A stretch of DNA of 64,000 nucleotides from Pseudomonas sp. H1h (GTDB lineage Bacteria; Pseudomonadota; Gammaproteobacteria; Pseudomonadales; Pseudomonadaceae): NCBI RefSeq assembly GCF_000633255.1, contig NZ_AYMJ01000036.1, positions 23,038 to 87,037 on the forward strand. Reading direction: 5' to 3'. The position numbers were made by a program, and so were the translations under genes. This document shows, one piece after another, positions 18,696-29,800 of this stretch. Below the pieces are notes generated by a model. That model was not told the DNA's origin and ran no database searches. It saw only the letters and a program-made list of their open reading frames with translations. Each line of letters begins with the position of its first letter. The stretch's first letter is position 1.

Positions 18696-19226
18696 GTGAA
18701 CAGCCGATGTTGTGCGTTTGCCTTGTTACTGCTGCTCAGCGGCTCGACCTTCGCGGCTGATGTCCCGCTGACCGCGGTCAATCCGGTCGGCCTGTGGCTG
18801 ATCACGCTCGGCATTGCCTTTCTGATCGCCGAAGCCGCGCTGCCCAACTACGGGGTGATCGGTCTCGGCGGGATCATCATGTTCGTGATCGGCGCACTGA
18901 TTCTGGGCAATGCCGAATTGCCGGTGCCGATGATCATCGGCCTCGGCCTGATCAGCGCCTTGCTGCTGATCGCATTGATCCTGCGCGCCTTGAAGACCCG
19001 GCCACGCCATGCCGTCAGCGGCGATGCCGGGCTGGTCGGCAGCGTGACGGCAGTGACCACCGTGCAAGCGGAAAACGCCCACAACGGCTGGGTGCAATTG
19101 CAGGGTGAACACTGGCAAGTGCACAGCGCGACACCGCTGCACACCGGACAAGCAGTGCGCGTGGTCGGGCGTAATGGCTTATTGCTGAAAGTCGCCGCGA
19201 CTGACGCGGTGCGACACGGAGAGTGA
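18696..19226 (+). CDS. NfeD-family membrane protein
   Basis: The protein has 176 residues and starts at a GTG with GGAGGG upstream. A signal peptide (cleavage near TFAAD) is followed by three hydrophobic segments (about 30-50, 55-75 and 80-95), then a C-terminal OB-fold domain (about 110-170). It is the short form of NfeD, without the ClpP-like protease domain. NfeD proteins pair with stomatin-like proteins in membrane microdomains. The stop codon lies two bases before the slipin ATG, so the two are surely one operon. Confidence 0.9.
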   Translation: MNSRCCAFALLLLLSGSTFAADVPLTAVNPVGLWLITLGIAFLIAEAALPNYGVIGLGGIIMFVIGALILGNAELPVPMIIGLGLISALLLIALILRALKTRPRHAVSGDAGLVGSVTAVTTVQAENAHNGWVQLQGEHWQVHSATPLHTGQAVRVVGRNGLLLKVAATDAVRHGE

Positions 19227-19228
19227 TC

Positions 19229-19987
19229 ATGGGTCTGCAAATCGGTTTTGTTGCACTGCTGCTGTTGGTCATCGCCCTGGCCGGGTCGACGTTCCGCATC
19301 CTGCGTGAGTACGAGCGCGGCGTGGTGTTCCAGCTCGGACGCTTCTGGCAGGTCAAGGGGCCGGGGCTGATCCTGCTGATTCCGGTGGTGCAGCAAATGG
19401 TCCGGGTCGACCTGCGCACCGTCGTCCTCGATGTGCCGCCGCAGGATGTGATCACCCGCGACAACGTCTCGGTGAAGGTCAACGCGGTGCTGTATTTCCG
19501 TGTACTCGACCCGCAGAAGGCGATCATTCAGGTCGAGGATTTTCTCTCGGCCACCAGCCAACTGGCACAGACCACCCTGCGCGCAGTGCTCGGCAAACAT
19601 GAACTGGATGAACTGCTGGCCGAGCGTGAGCAGTTGAACATCGATATCCAGCAGGTGCTCGACGCCCAGACCGACGCGTGGGGCATCAAGGTCGCCAATG
19701 TCGAGATCAAGCACGTCGACCTCAACGAGTCGATGGTGCGTGCCATTGCCAAACAGGCTGAAGCCGAACGCGAGCGCCGGGCCAAGGTGATCCACGCCGA
19801 AGGTGAATTGCAGGCCTCGGAAAAACTCATGCAAGCTGCCGAAATGCTCGGCCGCCAGCCCGGTGCGATGCAACTGCGCTATATGCAGACCTTGAGTTCG
19901 ATTGCCGGCGACAAGAGTTCGACCATTGTCTTTCCGCTGCCGATCGAGCTGCTTAAGGGGATGGCGGATCTGTCGGGCAAGTCTTGA
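19229..19987 (+). CDS. Slipin (stomatin-like SPFH protein)
   Basis: I start this 252-residue protein at the ATG at 19229, seven bases after GGAG. It has one N-terminal membrane hairpin (about 4-22), the SPFH domain (YERGVVFQLGRFW to about residue 180) and a charged coiled-coil (QAEAERERRAKVIHAEGE) for oligomerisation. Slipins form ring-like scaffolds in the inner membrane and work with NfeD. Its last 35 bases overlap the sulfotransferase gene on the opposite strand. Confidence 0.92.
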   Translation: MGLQIGFVALLLLVIALAGSTFRILREYERGVVFQLGRFWQVKGPGLILLIPVVQQMVRVDLRTVVLDVPPQDVITRDNVSVKVNAVLYFRVLDPQKAIIQVEDFLSATSQLAQTTLRAVLGKHELDELLAEREQLNIDIQQVLDAQTDAWGIKVANVEIKHVDLNESMVRAIAKQAEAERERRAKVIHAEGELQASEKLMQAAEMLGRQPGAMQLRYMQTLSSIAGDKSSTIVFPLPIELLKGMADLSGKS

Positions 19988-20939
19988 GCGCGCGCCAGCG
20001 CTCCAGGGCCGCATAGGGCGCAGCCGCGCAGCTTCGCACCCGCGCCTGCAACTGCGGCGAAGCCTCGCGACGCTTGTCTTCGCCATCAGCGACAAAGCGT
20101 TGCGACGGCTGCTTGGCGTGCTGCGCAGTCGCCGCCAACACCTGCTGACGCTGCTCGACGTTCAACCGGAAAAGTCCGGCCAGCCGCCCCGTCATGGCTC
20201 CGGGCAATTCGCTGTAGTTCACCGCCAGACCACCCCCCTCGCGGCAATGGATGCATCCGGCCTCAAGCAATCGTCCCAACCGTCGCGCGATGAAGTCTTC
20301 GCTGCCTGCAAACGGCAATCCATCTTCCAGCACACAATCACCGAGCATCCCCGGCACCATATGCATCCCCGGACGGCGCACGTGCGATACGGCGATTTCC
20401 AGCGGATCGCGATACACAAACAGCCATGGCGTGTCGGGAAAACATTCCCGCAACAGCGGCCATTCGCCGATGTTCCACGCATCGAGTTTGATCACCAGTC
20501 GCTGCTCGACACCACGTCGGCGTTGCCCATAGGCCGAGAGCAGACCGGCAATGGCTGCCTGGCGCTCAGCCGCCGGCAAATCACTGCGTAACAACGCATC
20601 CAGCGCCGGTGGCTCCGACACCACGATGTGATCTTCAAGTCGGGCGAGCATCTGGCTGATCAGCGTCGAACCGCAACGCGAGGCGTGCAGGATGAAAGCG
20701 CTCGGGATCAGACCGGGGCTTTGCACCTGCCACTCGGTCAACGTCGACAGCGGCGTCAGTCGCCGAAAAGCCTGATTGAAAGGCAGGCGCAGCGCCTCCT
20801 CGACCGCATCGCGGAAAAACGGCTGATGCAAGGGCGTATCGCCGAACCAGCACCAATCGACCTGCCACAGTCCCGCCACCGACCAGACCCGAATCGGTAA
20901 CCAGCCGTCGTAATTCAGCCGCGCCATTGCTCGTTCCAT
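19953..20939 (-). CDS. Sulfotransferase-like P-loop protein
   Basis: This 328-residue protein has the 5'-phosphosulfate loop motif SRCGST near residues 87-92 and a following helix (LISQML), with an RDP segment (FVYRDPLEIAVSH) where the 3'-phosphate site is expected. These are the PAPS-binding features of the sulfotransferase superfamily. It is the last gene of a coupled set: its start overlaps the beta-hydroxylase-like gene by 25 bases, and an APS kinase gene lies just before that. The acceptor is unknown; the adhesin or a glycan on it is my inference. The 3' end overlaps slipin. Confidence 0.75.
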   Translation of the reverse strand: MERAMARLNYDGWLPIRVWSVAGLWQVDWCWFGDTPLHQPFFRDAVEEALRLPFNQAFRRLTPLSTLTEWQVQSPGLIPSAFILHASRCGSTLISQMLARLEDHIVVSEPPALDALLRSDLPAAERQAAIAGLLSAYGQRRRGVEQRLVIKLDAWNIGEWPLLRECFPDTPWLFVYRDPLEIAVSHVRRPGMHMVPGMLGDCVLEDGLPFAGSEDFIARRLGRLLEAGCIHCREGGGLAVNYSELPGAMTGRLAGLFRLNVEQRQQVLAATAQHAKQPSQRFVADGEDKRREASPQLQARVRSCAAAPYAALERWRALKTCPTDPPSP

Positions 20940-21700
20940 TGTCGACGACCGTGGCGCATGGCGGTGCGCAGTTCTTCGCGAGAGAACGGCAGGCCGTGCG
21001 CTGCGGCCAGCTCAAGCGTGCGGCTGATGAACACTTCAGGATCAACCAAAGCCTTCAACGTCGCGGCCAACTCAGCATCGGTCGTCACCAGGTGCTGAAA
21101 ACGCTGCAACGCCGTATCCGCCAACCCGGGTGCAGGCGTGCCCGGCAAGCCATCAGCGATCATCTGCATCAGCCAGCTGCCGGGGCGGCAATCGAGCACC
21201 AGATGCACCCGTGCCGACGTATCGAAGTTATCCACCCGATGCGCACGGGCAAGGTCGAGAAACCAGCACTCCCCCGCCGCCATCGGCATGCGCTGCCCCT
21301 CAAGCCAGAAGTCCACGGCGGGCGGACTGAGCAGCGGAATGTGCAGGCGCAGATCCGCGTCCGGGCCGTCGAGATCGTAATCACGGTGTTCATGAATCCG
21401 CCCGCCCGGCCCCAGCCGCAGCAACCGCGCGCTGACGATATCCAGCGACAGATCGCGCAACCCGCCCTGCCAGCGTGCGTCGCGCAGCCAAGGCAGACGA
21501 GGCAGCGGTTGCCCGCGCCCGGGTGACAACTCGGTCAACGCATCCGCGGCCGAAATCAGCGCCACGCCGCTCCAGTCCCCGGAAAAATACTCGCGATTGA
21601 AATGACCTTGCCAGGCGTCCTCGGCAATCGCCTCCAGCGCCTGCAACAACAGCGGCAGATCGACCGTCACCAGCAGGCGCGAAGCAAGTGGCCGGCTCAT
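20915..21700 (-). CDS. Aspartyl/asparaginyl beta-hydroxylase-like dioxygenase
   Basis: The protein has 261 residues from the ATG at 21700 that overlaps the cysC stop (ATGA). The central part (about 85-175) has the cupin-type pattern of Asp/Asn beta-hydroxylases: GGRIHEHRDYD with a likely iron ligand at H105, then RLHIPL, GECWFLD and AHRVDN with the second histidine at H154, followed by RVHLVLD. Such enzymes use Fe(II) and 2-oxoglutarate to hydroxylate Asp or Asn side chains. In this cluster the secreted adhesin or the collar protein is a possible substrate; that is inference. Confidence 0.8.
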   Translation of the reverse strand: MSRPLASRLLVTVDLPLLLQALEAIAEDAWQGHFNREYFSGDWSGVALISAADALTELSPGRGQPLPRLPWLRDARWQGGLRDLSLDIVSARLLRLGPGGRIHEHRDYDLDGPDADLRLHIPLLSPPAVDFWLEGQRMPMAAGECWFLDLARAHRVDNFDTSARVHLVLDCRPGSWLMQMIADGLPGTPAPGLADTALQRFQHLVTTDAELAATLKALVDPEVFISRTLELAAAHGLPFSREELRTAMRHGRRQWNEQWRG

Positions 21701-22299
21701 GCCCTGGGCAACACCGAACACTCACCGAGCCAGGTCAGCAAGCGGTCCAGACACGCCTCGACCGATTGCCCGCCAGTGTCGAGCACCAGCGAGGCCTGCA
21801 GCGGCGGCTCGTATGGCGCCGACACCCCGGTGAATGCAGCCAGTTCGCCACGCCGGGCACGGGCGTAATGACCTTTCGGATCACGCTGCTCGCACACCGC
21901 CAGCGACGCGCTGCACCAGACCTCGCGATAGTCCTCGCCCAAGCGCCGGGCCAATACCTCACGCAACTCCACCAGCGGCGCGATCAGCGCCAGAATCACG
22001 ATCTGCCCGTTTTCCACCAGCAACGCCGCCACCTCGCTGGCGCGGCGGATGTTCTCCAGCCGATCGGCATCGGTAAAACCGAGGTCACGGTTGAGCCCGA
22101 CCCGCAGGCCGTCACCATCAAGCACCACACTCTGCAGACCACGTGCGAACAACTCGGCGTGCAGCGCTTGCGCCAGGGTGGATTTGCCTGCCGCCGGCAG
22201 GCCGGTCAGCAAAATCGCCGCACCGCGATGGCCATTGCGGGCCTCGCGCTGCGTGCGGCTGATGCTGGCGACCGGCGCCAGCAGGTTATTTGGCGGCAT
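21697..22299 (-). CDS. cysC: Adenylylsulfate (APS) kinase
   Basis: The protein has 200 residues from the ATG at 22299, which lies inside the end of the TolC-like gene. It phosphorylates APS to PAPS, the sulfate donor of sulfotransferases. The P-loop GLPAAGKS (33-40), DGDGLR, GLNRDLGF, and CEQRDPKG...FTG...YE near the C-terminus are all family signatures. One difference is visible: the usual SPFRxxR segment reads APLVELR, so one arginine is lost. Fluorescent pseudomonads usually make PAPS with a CysN-CysC fusion, so a separate copy between export and sulfotransferase genes suggests a dedicated PAPS supply. Confidence 0.88.
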   Translation of the reverse strand: MPPNNLLAPVASISRTQREARNGHRGAAILLTGLPAAGKSTLAQALHAELFARGLQSVVLDGDGLRVGLNRDLGFTDADRLENIRRASEVAALLVENGQIVILALIAPLVELREVLARRLGEDYREVWCSASLAVCEQRDPKGHYARARRGELAAFTGVSAPYEPPLQASLVLDTGGQSVEACLDRLLTWLGECSVLPRA

Positions 22300-23800
22300 G
22301 CGCCACCACGGGTACCGAGATATCCCCCGAGGCCCACGCCGACTCGCGGTTGGCCAGTGCCGTGGCGATCGACTGCACCTCGGTTGACTGCACCTGATCC
22401 GGCAACGGATCGAGGCCGGCGCTGGCGAAGATCTGGCCGTAGGCGTTACGCAGATCGGCGTACGACAAGTCACGGCGCAAGTCCGCCTGGAGATTGTTCA
22501 GTTCGCCCTGAATCAATTCGAGTTCGCCAATGCCGGCGGCTTGATGCCGGTTGCGCAGCTGACCGACGATTTGCCCGTCGATGTCAGACAATTGCTGGTT
22601 GGTCTTGAACTGACGCAGCGCCTCTTGATAGTTGGCGTTGGCCACATACAGCTGCGCCAGCACCGCAATCGACATCGCCTGACGCCGCGCGGTGGCGACT
22701 TCTTCACCGGCCTTGGCGACATCGATCGCCGCCGGAGCAGAGATCACGTTGAACAGGTTCCAGGTGACTTTCACCCCATAATCAGCCCAGCCCTGTTCGA
22801 CGAGGAACGAGTTGCTGTCGTAATGCCCGCCGGCGGAAAATTCCAGGCCCGGCAGCAGGCGCAGCATGGCCTTGCGGGTTTCGGCGGCGCTGATGCGGCT
22901 CTGGTAGTCCTGCTCGCGCAGCTCCGGACGGCTGGTCAGCGCTTCCTGCTCGAGCCTGGCCATGGCGACCTTGAGCTCGGGAATCTGATAACCGTCGTCG
23001 GTTGCCAGGGTCAGGTTGGTGCCCAGCGGCAGGTTGATCAGCGTTGCCAGCTCGGTTTTCGCCAGCGACAAGGCGCGCCGCTGTTCTTCCAGTTGCCGGG
23101 TGGCTTCGATCAGCGAACGCTGGTAACCCAGCGCCTGCACCGGATCACCGATGCGCTGATCACTCAGGCTCTGACTGTCGCGCCGGGCGGTATCGACCCG
23201 CGCCATCAGGCTGTCGATCTGCTTGAGCAGCCGCTCGGCCGCCATCGCTCGCCAATAGGCCGAGCGCACGTCCTGGACGATGGTGTTGATCACCTTGCGC
23301 CGGCGCTCCTGCACGATCAGGCGCTGGTCGCCTTGCTGCTTGGCGCTGATGTAGCTGACGCCGAAGTCGAGGACGTTCCAGACCATGGTCAGGTCGGCGA
23401 CATCACGGTCACGGTCCTGCGAGGTCGACGGTTCCAGGGACTGGGTGCCGGTGCGTACGCTCTGGCTGCTGGAGGCGTTGACGTTGTTGCGCCCGACGTA
23501 TCCGGCATCCAGCGCCATGCGCGGCAGCATGTCGAAACTGGCGAGGTCGAGCTGCCGCTTGGCCAGCGCTTCCTCCATGATCTTCAACCGGCCTTCGAGG
23601 TTGTACTTAACCGCGCGGGCCATGGCCTGATGCAGGGTCAGCGGGCCACGCAGCGGCTCCTGATCCTTGTACATGCTTTGCAGGTCGCTTTTGGCCCGCT
23701 GTTCACTGACGCTGCGCTCGATCGGTTCACTGGTTACTGCACATCCGCTGATCGCCAGCGCCAGCAGGCTGGCGCCGAACAACTTCTGACTTTTCTTCAT
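22286..23800 (-). CDS. TolC-like outer-membrane lipoprotein, predicted adhesin exit duct
   Basis: The protein has 504 residues. I start it at the ATG at 23800, which opens a lipoprotein signal (lipobox AISGC). Two OEP repeats follow (about 65-270 and 285-470) with the long helical stretches of TolC proteins. It lies 46 bases after the giant adhesin gene and overlaps cysC by 14 bases. No inner-membrane ATPase is next to it; the only unassigned adaptors are the HlyD proteins at 41.7-45.9 kb. I infer that it is their outer-membrane partner and the adhesin the cargo. Confidence 0.85.
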   Translation of the reverse strand: MKKSQKLFGASLLALAISGCAVTSEPIERSVSEQRAKSDLQSMYKDQEPLRGPLTLHQAMARAVKYNLEGRLKIMEEALAKRQLDLASFDMLPRMALDAGYVGRNNVNASSSQSVRTGTQSLEPSTSQDRDRDVADLTMVWNVLDFGVSYISAKQQGDQRLIVQERRRKVINTIVQDVRSAYWRAMAAERLLKQIDSLMARVDTARRDSQSLSDQRIGDPVQALGYQRSLIEATRQLEEQRRALSLAKTELATLINLPLGTNLTLATDDGYQIPELKVAMARLEQEALTSRPELREQDYQSRISAAETRKAMLRLLPGLEFSAGGHYDSNSFLVEQGWADYGVKVTWNLFNVISAPAAIDVAKAGEEVATARRQAMSIAVLAQLYVANANYQEALRQFKTNQQLSDIDGQIVGQLRNRHQAAGIGELELIQGELNNLQADLRRDLSYADLRNAYGQIFASAGLDPLPDQVQSTEVQSIATALANRESAWASGDISVPVVAHAAK

Positions 23801-23846
23801 CCCTGGATCGCCCCTAGATGCCGCACCGTATTGAGTAGTTGGGTGT

Positions 23847-26800
23847 TCAGGCCTGCATTTCGCTGACGCCGACCTGTCGCAAAGCCGCTGCCAGGTCGTC
23901 GACCCGGTGCTGCTCGCTGTCCTTGAGTTGTTGCAGTTGCTGCCCCAGGGTCGGCGCGCCAAATACCCCGCGCAGCCCCTGGGAAATGTCACCAGCCTTG
24001 AGCGAATGACTGCCGAAGGCATTCAGTGCATCCCGCTCGGCGCCGCTGTTCTGGTGGAACAGGCTCGACAGCGTGCTGCTGGCGAAGACCCCGCCGTCAC
24101 CGCCACCAAAACCGAGGAAGCCATGTCCGGAACCATCGCCGCCGCTGTCGCTGCTGCCGAACACCTGAGCAATGAAGCTTGGGCTGAGGGCGCCGTGATT
24201 GATGAAAATGTCGCCCAGCGGCCGGATGCCGTCGCCGAGTACGCGCTGTTCGAACAGCGGGGCGAAGGTCAGCGGTGAACCGAGATTGCCGGTCGGCGCC
24301 GTGAAGACGAACGGCTGCAGCGGTACGGTTGGGGCCGAAGGCGGCACGACCGGATCGCTGCTGCGGAACAGCGGGTCCGGGATGACCGCGTTGGTCGGCG
24401 TGGTCGGCGTGGTCGGCGTCACCGGCGGCGCGGTGTTGATCGCGTAATTGTTCGAACTGCTGATACCGCTGCCGCTGTTGCCGGACAGATCGTTGACCCC
24501 GGCACTGTTGACGCTGATCGCGTTGTTCGCACTATTGATATTGGCCCCCGGGGTCAGCGTCGCGGTCCAGGTCTTGCCGCCGTCGCTGCTGCTCAGGTTG
24601 GACAGGCTGCCATTGCCGACATTGATGTCACTGAGATCAAACCCGGTCACCGCTTCATTGAAGCTGATGGTCACCTGCGAGGTCTGGCCCACGCCCAGAT
24701 TCGGATTGGCCACCACCACCGTCGCGGTTGGCCGTTCACTGTCGAGCGCATAGTTGTTCGACACCGCCACCGTGCTGCCGGTGTTGCCCGCCAGATCGGT
24801 AACGTTACCGGTGTCCAGCGCAATGAAGTTGCTCGGGTCGGTGACATTGGCCGTCGGGGTGAATGTCGCGGTCCAGGTCTTGCCGCCGTCGGCGCTGCTC
24901 AAGTGGCTCAAGTCACCGTTGGTGACGCTGAGGTCCGAGAGGTCGAAGTTGCTGACCGCCTCGCTGAAGGTGAACGTCACCTGGGTGGTCTGGCCGATGC
25001 CCAGATGCGGGTTGGCGACCACGATAGTGACCGTCGGCCGGGTCGCATCAAGCGCGTAGTTGTTGGAGATCGCAATGCTCGCGCCGGTGTTGCCCGCCAG
25101 GTCCTGCACGTTACCGGTGTCGAGTACGATCAGGTTGGTGGTGTCGTTGATCCCGGCCGTTGGCGTCAGGGTGGCGGTCCAGGTCTTGCCGCCATCGTTG
25201 CTGAGCAGGTTCGACAACGTGCCGTTGGCGACACTGAGGTCCGACAGATCGAAGCGGCTGACCTGCTCGCTGAAGGTAATGGTCACCGTGGTGGTTTCGC
25301 CGATGCCCAGACGATTGTCGGCGACCACAATGGTGGCGGTCGGCAACGCGGTGTCGATGGCGAAGTTGTTGGAGTCAGTGGTGCCGACCCCGCTGTTGCC
25401 CGAGGCGTTGGTCACGCCGGCGTTGTTGAGGACGATCAGGTTGCTGGTGTCGGTGACATTCGCCGTCGGGGTGAACGTCGCCGTCCAGGTGATGCCGCCA
25501 TCGCTGCTGGCGACGTTGCTCAGCGTACCGTTGGCGATGCTCAGGTCGGCATTGTCAAAACCGCTGACCGCTTCGCTGAAGGTGATGGTCACCGTGGTGG
25601 TTTCACCGGCCTTGAGCGCGGTATCGGCGACGACAATGGTGGCGGTCGGCACGTCGGTCTGCACGGCGTAGTTGACCGAGGTGGTCGTGCCTGTGCCGGC
25701 GTTGCCGGCCAGATCGCTGATGCCATTGTTGTTCAGCACGATCAGGTTGGTGGCGTCGCTGACGCCGATGGTCGGGGTGAACGTGGCCGTCCAGGTGATC
25801 CCGCCGTCGCTCGACGAAACGTTGCTCAGCGTGCCGTTGGCGACGCTCAGGTCGGCGTTGTCAAAGCCTGTGACCGCTTCGCTGAAGGTGATGGTCACCT
25901 GCGCGGTTTCGCCGGGGCGCAGGTCCGTGTCGGACATGACAATGGTCGCCGTCGGGCGTTGGCTGTCGATCACATAGTTGTTGGAGTCCGTGCTGCCGCT
26001 ACCGGTATTGCCCGCCAGGTCAGCGACCCCCGTGTTGTCCAGCGTAATGACATTGCTGGTGTCGGTGATACCTGCCGTCGGGGTAAACGTCGCCGTCCAG
26101 GTGATGCCGCCATCGACGCTGCTCACCGCCGTCAACGTACCGTTGGCAATGCTCAGATCGGCGTTGGTGAAACCGCTCACCGCCTCGCTGAACGTGATGG
26201 TCACCTGCGTGGTCTGCCCGACGCCCAGCGCCGGATCGGCGACGACAATGGTCGCGGTCGGACGCTGGGTGTCGATGGCAAAGTTGTTGGAATCGGTGGT
26301 GCCGCTGCCCGCGTTGCCGGCCGCATTCTGCACGCCGCTGTTATCGAGGGTAATCAGATTGGTGGCGTCGGTGATGTTGGCCGTCGGTGTGAACGTGGCC
26401 GTCCAGGTAATACCGCCGTCGCTGCTGCTCACGGCAGTCAACGTGCCGTTGGCGATGCTCAGATCGGCGTTGCTGAATCCGGTAACTGCCTCGGAGAACG
26501 TAATGGTCACCAGGGAAGTTTCACCCACACGAAGGCTCGGATCAGCCACCACGATGGTTGCCGTCGGCAATACGGTGTCGATGGTGAAATTGCCGGAGTT
26601 GGTCGTGCCGGTCCCCGTGTTGCCGGCAAGATCGGCGATGCCGGTGTTGTTCAGGGTGATCAGGTTGGTCGCGTCGTTGATCCCGGTGTTCGGCGTGAAC
26701 GTCGCCGTCCAGGTGATGCCGCCATCGCTGCTGCTCACGGCAGTCAATGTGCCGTTGGGGATCGACAGGTCGCTGTTGTCGAAACCGGTAACGGCTTCGC

Positions 26801-29800
26801 TGAAGGTGATGGTCACCAGCGAGGTTTGCCCCGCGCTCAGGCTGGTGTCGGCCAAGACGATGGTCGCCGTCGGGCGCTGACTGTCGATGACGTAGTTGCC
26901 GGAACTGGTGGTCCCGCTGCCGGCATTACCCGCCGTATCGACGATACCGGTATTGTCCAGAACGATCAGGTTGCTGGTGTCGGTGATCCCGGCCGCCGGA
27001 GTGAAAGTCGCGGTGTAGGTGATGTTGTCCGAGGTGCTCAGCCCGGAGAGCGTGCCGTTGTCCACGGTCAGGTCAGCCAGGGTCAACCCGTTCACGGCCT
27101 CGCTGAAGGTGATGGTCACGGTGGTGGTCTGCCCGACGCCCAGCGCTGTATCGGCAAGCACAATGGTCGCGGTCGGACGCTGGGTATCGATCGCGTAGTT
27201 GTTCGAATTGGTAGTGCCACTGCCCGCGTTGCCGGCGGCGTTCTGTACACCGCTGTTGTCCAGGGTGATCAGGTTGGTCGCGTCGGCAAGATTGTTGGCC
27301 GGGGTGAAGGTCGCCGTCCAGGTGATGCCGCCATCACTGCTGCTCACCGCGCTCAGCGTACCGTTGGCAATCGTCAGGTCGGCATTGGTGAAGCCGGTGA
27401 CCGCCTCGCTGAAGGTGATGGTGACCGTGGTGGTCTCGCCGATGTTCAGGGCGTTGTCGGCGACGATGATGGTCGCGGTCGGCAACACGGTGTTGATCAC
27501 AAAGTTGCCGGAGTTGGTGACCCCGGTGCCGGCGTTGCCCGCCAGGTCGGAAACCCCGGCATTGCTCAGGGCGATCACATTGCTGGTGTCATTGATACCG
27601 ACGCTCGGCGTGTACGTCGCCGTCCAGGTAATGCCCCCGTCGCTGCTGCTCACCGCGCTCAGCGTGCCGTTGGGAATGCTCAGGTCGGCGTTGGTAAAAC
27701 CGCTCACGGCTTCCGAGAAAGTGATGGTCACCAGTGACGTTTCACCAGCGCTCAGGCTGGTGTCGGCCAGCACGATGGTTGCGGTCGGGCGCTGGGTGTC
27801 GATGGTGTAGTTGTTCGAGTCGGTGGTGCCACTGCCGGCGTTACCCGCGAGGTCGGCAATCCCGGTGTTGTTCAGGCTGACCACGTTGGTCGCGTCGGTG
27901 ATGCTCGCGCTCGGGGTAAACGTCGCCGTCCAGGTAACGCCGCCGTCGCTGCTGCTCACCGCCGTGAGGGTGCCGTTGGCAATCGTCAGATCGGCGTTGG
28001 TGAAACCGGTCACTGCTTCGCTGAAGGTGAAGGTCACCAGCGAGGTGTCGCCGATTTTCAGGGCGCTTTGGGCGAACACGATGGTTGCAGTCGGGCGTTG
28101 AGTGTCGATGGCGTAATTGTTCGAGTCGGTGGTGCCGGTGCCGGCGTTACCGGAAAGATCGGCGACACCGGTGTTGTCCAGGGTGATCAGGTTGGTGGTG
28201 TCGGTGATGTTGTTGGTCGGGGTGAACGTTGCCGTCCAGGTGATGCCGCCATCGGCACTGCTCACCGCCGTCAGCGTACCGTTGGCGATGGTCAGATCAG
28301 CGTTGGTGAAACCGCTCACCGCTTCGCTGAAGGTGATGGTCACCAGCGAGGTCTCACCGACTTTCAGCGCATTGTCGGCCACCACGATGGTCGCCGTCGG
28401 CCGCAACGTATCGATCACATAGTTGTTGGAATCGGTGGTGCCCGTACCGGCATTGCCGGCCAGGTCAGTCACCCCGGTGTTGTTCAGGGTGATCAGGTTG
28501 GTGGCGTCGTTGACGCTGCTGTTCGGGGTGAAGGTCGCCGTCCAGGTGATCCCGCCATCCGCACTGCTGACGGCGCTCAATGTGCCGTTGGCAATGCTCA
28601 GGTCGGCGTTGGTGAAACCGCTCACCGCTTCGCTGAAGGTGATCGTCACCAACGAGGTTTCGCCGATGGCCAGGTTATTGTCGGCAACCACAATGGTCGC
28701 GGTGGGACGCTGGGTATCGATGGCGTAATTGGTCGAATTGGTGGTGCCGGTGCCGGCGTTGCCAGCCAGGTCGGCAATACCACTGTTGTCCAGGGTGATC
28801 AGGTTGGTCGCGTCAGTGATATTGCTCGTCGGCGTAAAGGTCGCCGTCCAGGTGATGCCGCCATCGCTGCTGCTGACCGCCGTCAGTGTGCCGTTGGCAA
28901 TGGTCAGGTCGGCGTTGGCAAACCCGCTCACCGCTTCGCTGAAGGTGATGGTCACCGTTGAGGTGTCACCGATCTTGAGCGCCGAGTCGGTCATCGCGAT
29001 GGTCGCGGTCGGACGCTGGGTATCGATCGTGTAATTGTTCGAGTTGGTGGTGCCCACGCCGGCGGCGCCGTCCGAAACCGCCGTCACCCCGGTGTTGTCC
29101 AGGGTAATCAGGTTGGTGGTGTCGGTCAGGTTGTTGGTCGGGGTGAAGGTCGCCGTCCAGGTGATGCCGCCGTCGGCGCTGGAAACGGCGGTCAACGTGC
29201 CGTTGGCAATCGTCAGGTCAGCGTTGGTGAAGCCGCTCACGGCGCGGCTGAACGTGATGGTCACCAGCGACGTTTCGCCGATGCTCAGGGCCGGGTCAGC
29301 GACCACGATGGTGGCAGTGGGTGGCTCCACGTACGCCGTGTTGATCGTGCCGCCGTTGTTGTAGATCCCCACCAGCGCACTCGGTGTCGTGCCCGTCGAA
29401 CCACCGCTGGAAAGACCGCCGGTGCCACTGGCGGCGGCGTTGCCGCTAATCGCCGCAAAGTTGCTCGCGGTCATCAGCACCACGCCGCCGTTGTTCCAGA
29501 TTGCCCCGACGCCACGACCCGCGTCGCCACCATTGGCGCCGTTGCTGCCCACACCGCCGCCACCGCCACCGCCGCCACCGGCCGCGATGTTGTTGCTGAT
29601 CACCGAGTTGCCGATGACTTTCAGCGTACCGGTCGAAGCGTTGTAGATACCGCCCGCCGCATTGCCGCCGACGCCGCCGACTTTGTCCCAGCCCGAACCA
29701 CCCCCGCCGCCGCCAATCGACAGCGTGCCGTTGGTCGCCGAGCCTCCGTTGCCGCCATGGCTGTAACCGGCGGCGCCGTTGCCGCCCACGCCGCCGGTGC

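Noticed and set aside
24903..28961. Several long plus-strand open frames opposite the giant adhesin
   Set aside because: They repeat with the same 306-base period as the adhesin repeats and read as low-complexity Val/Gly/Arg-rich protein. The minus-strand frame has clear domains.
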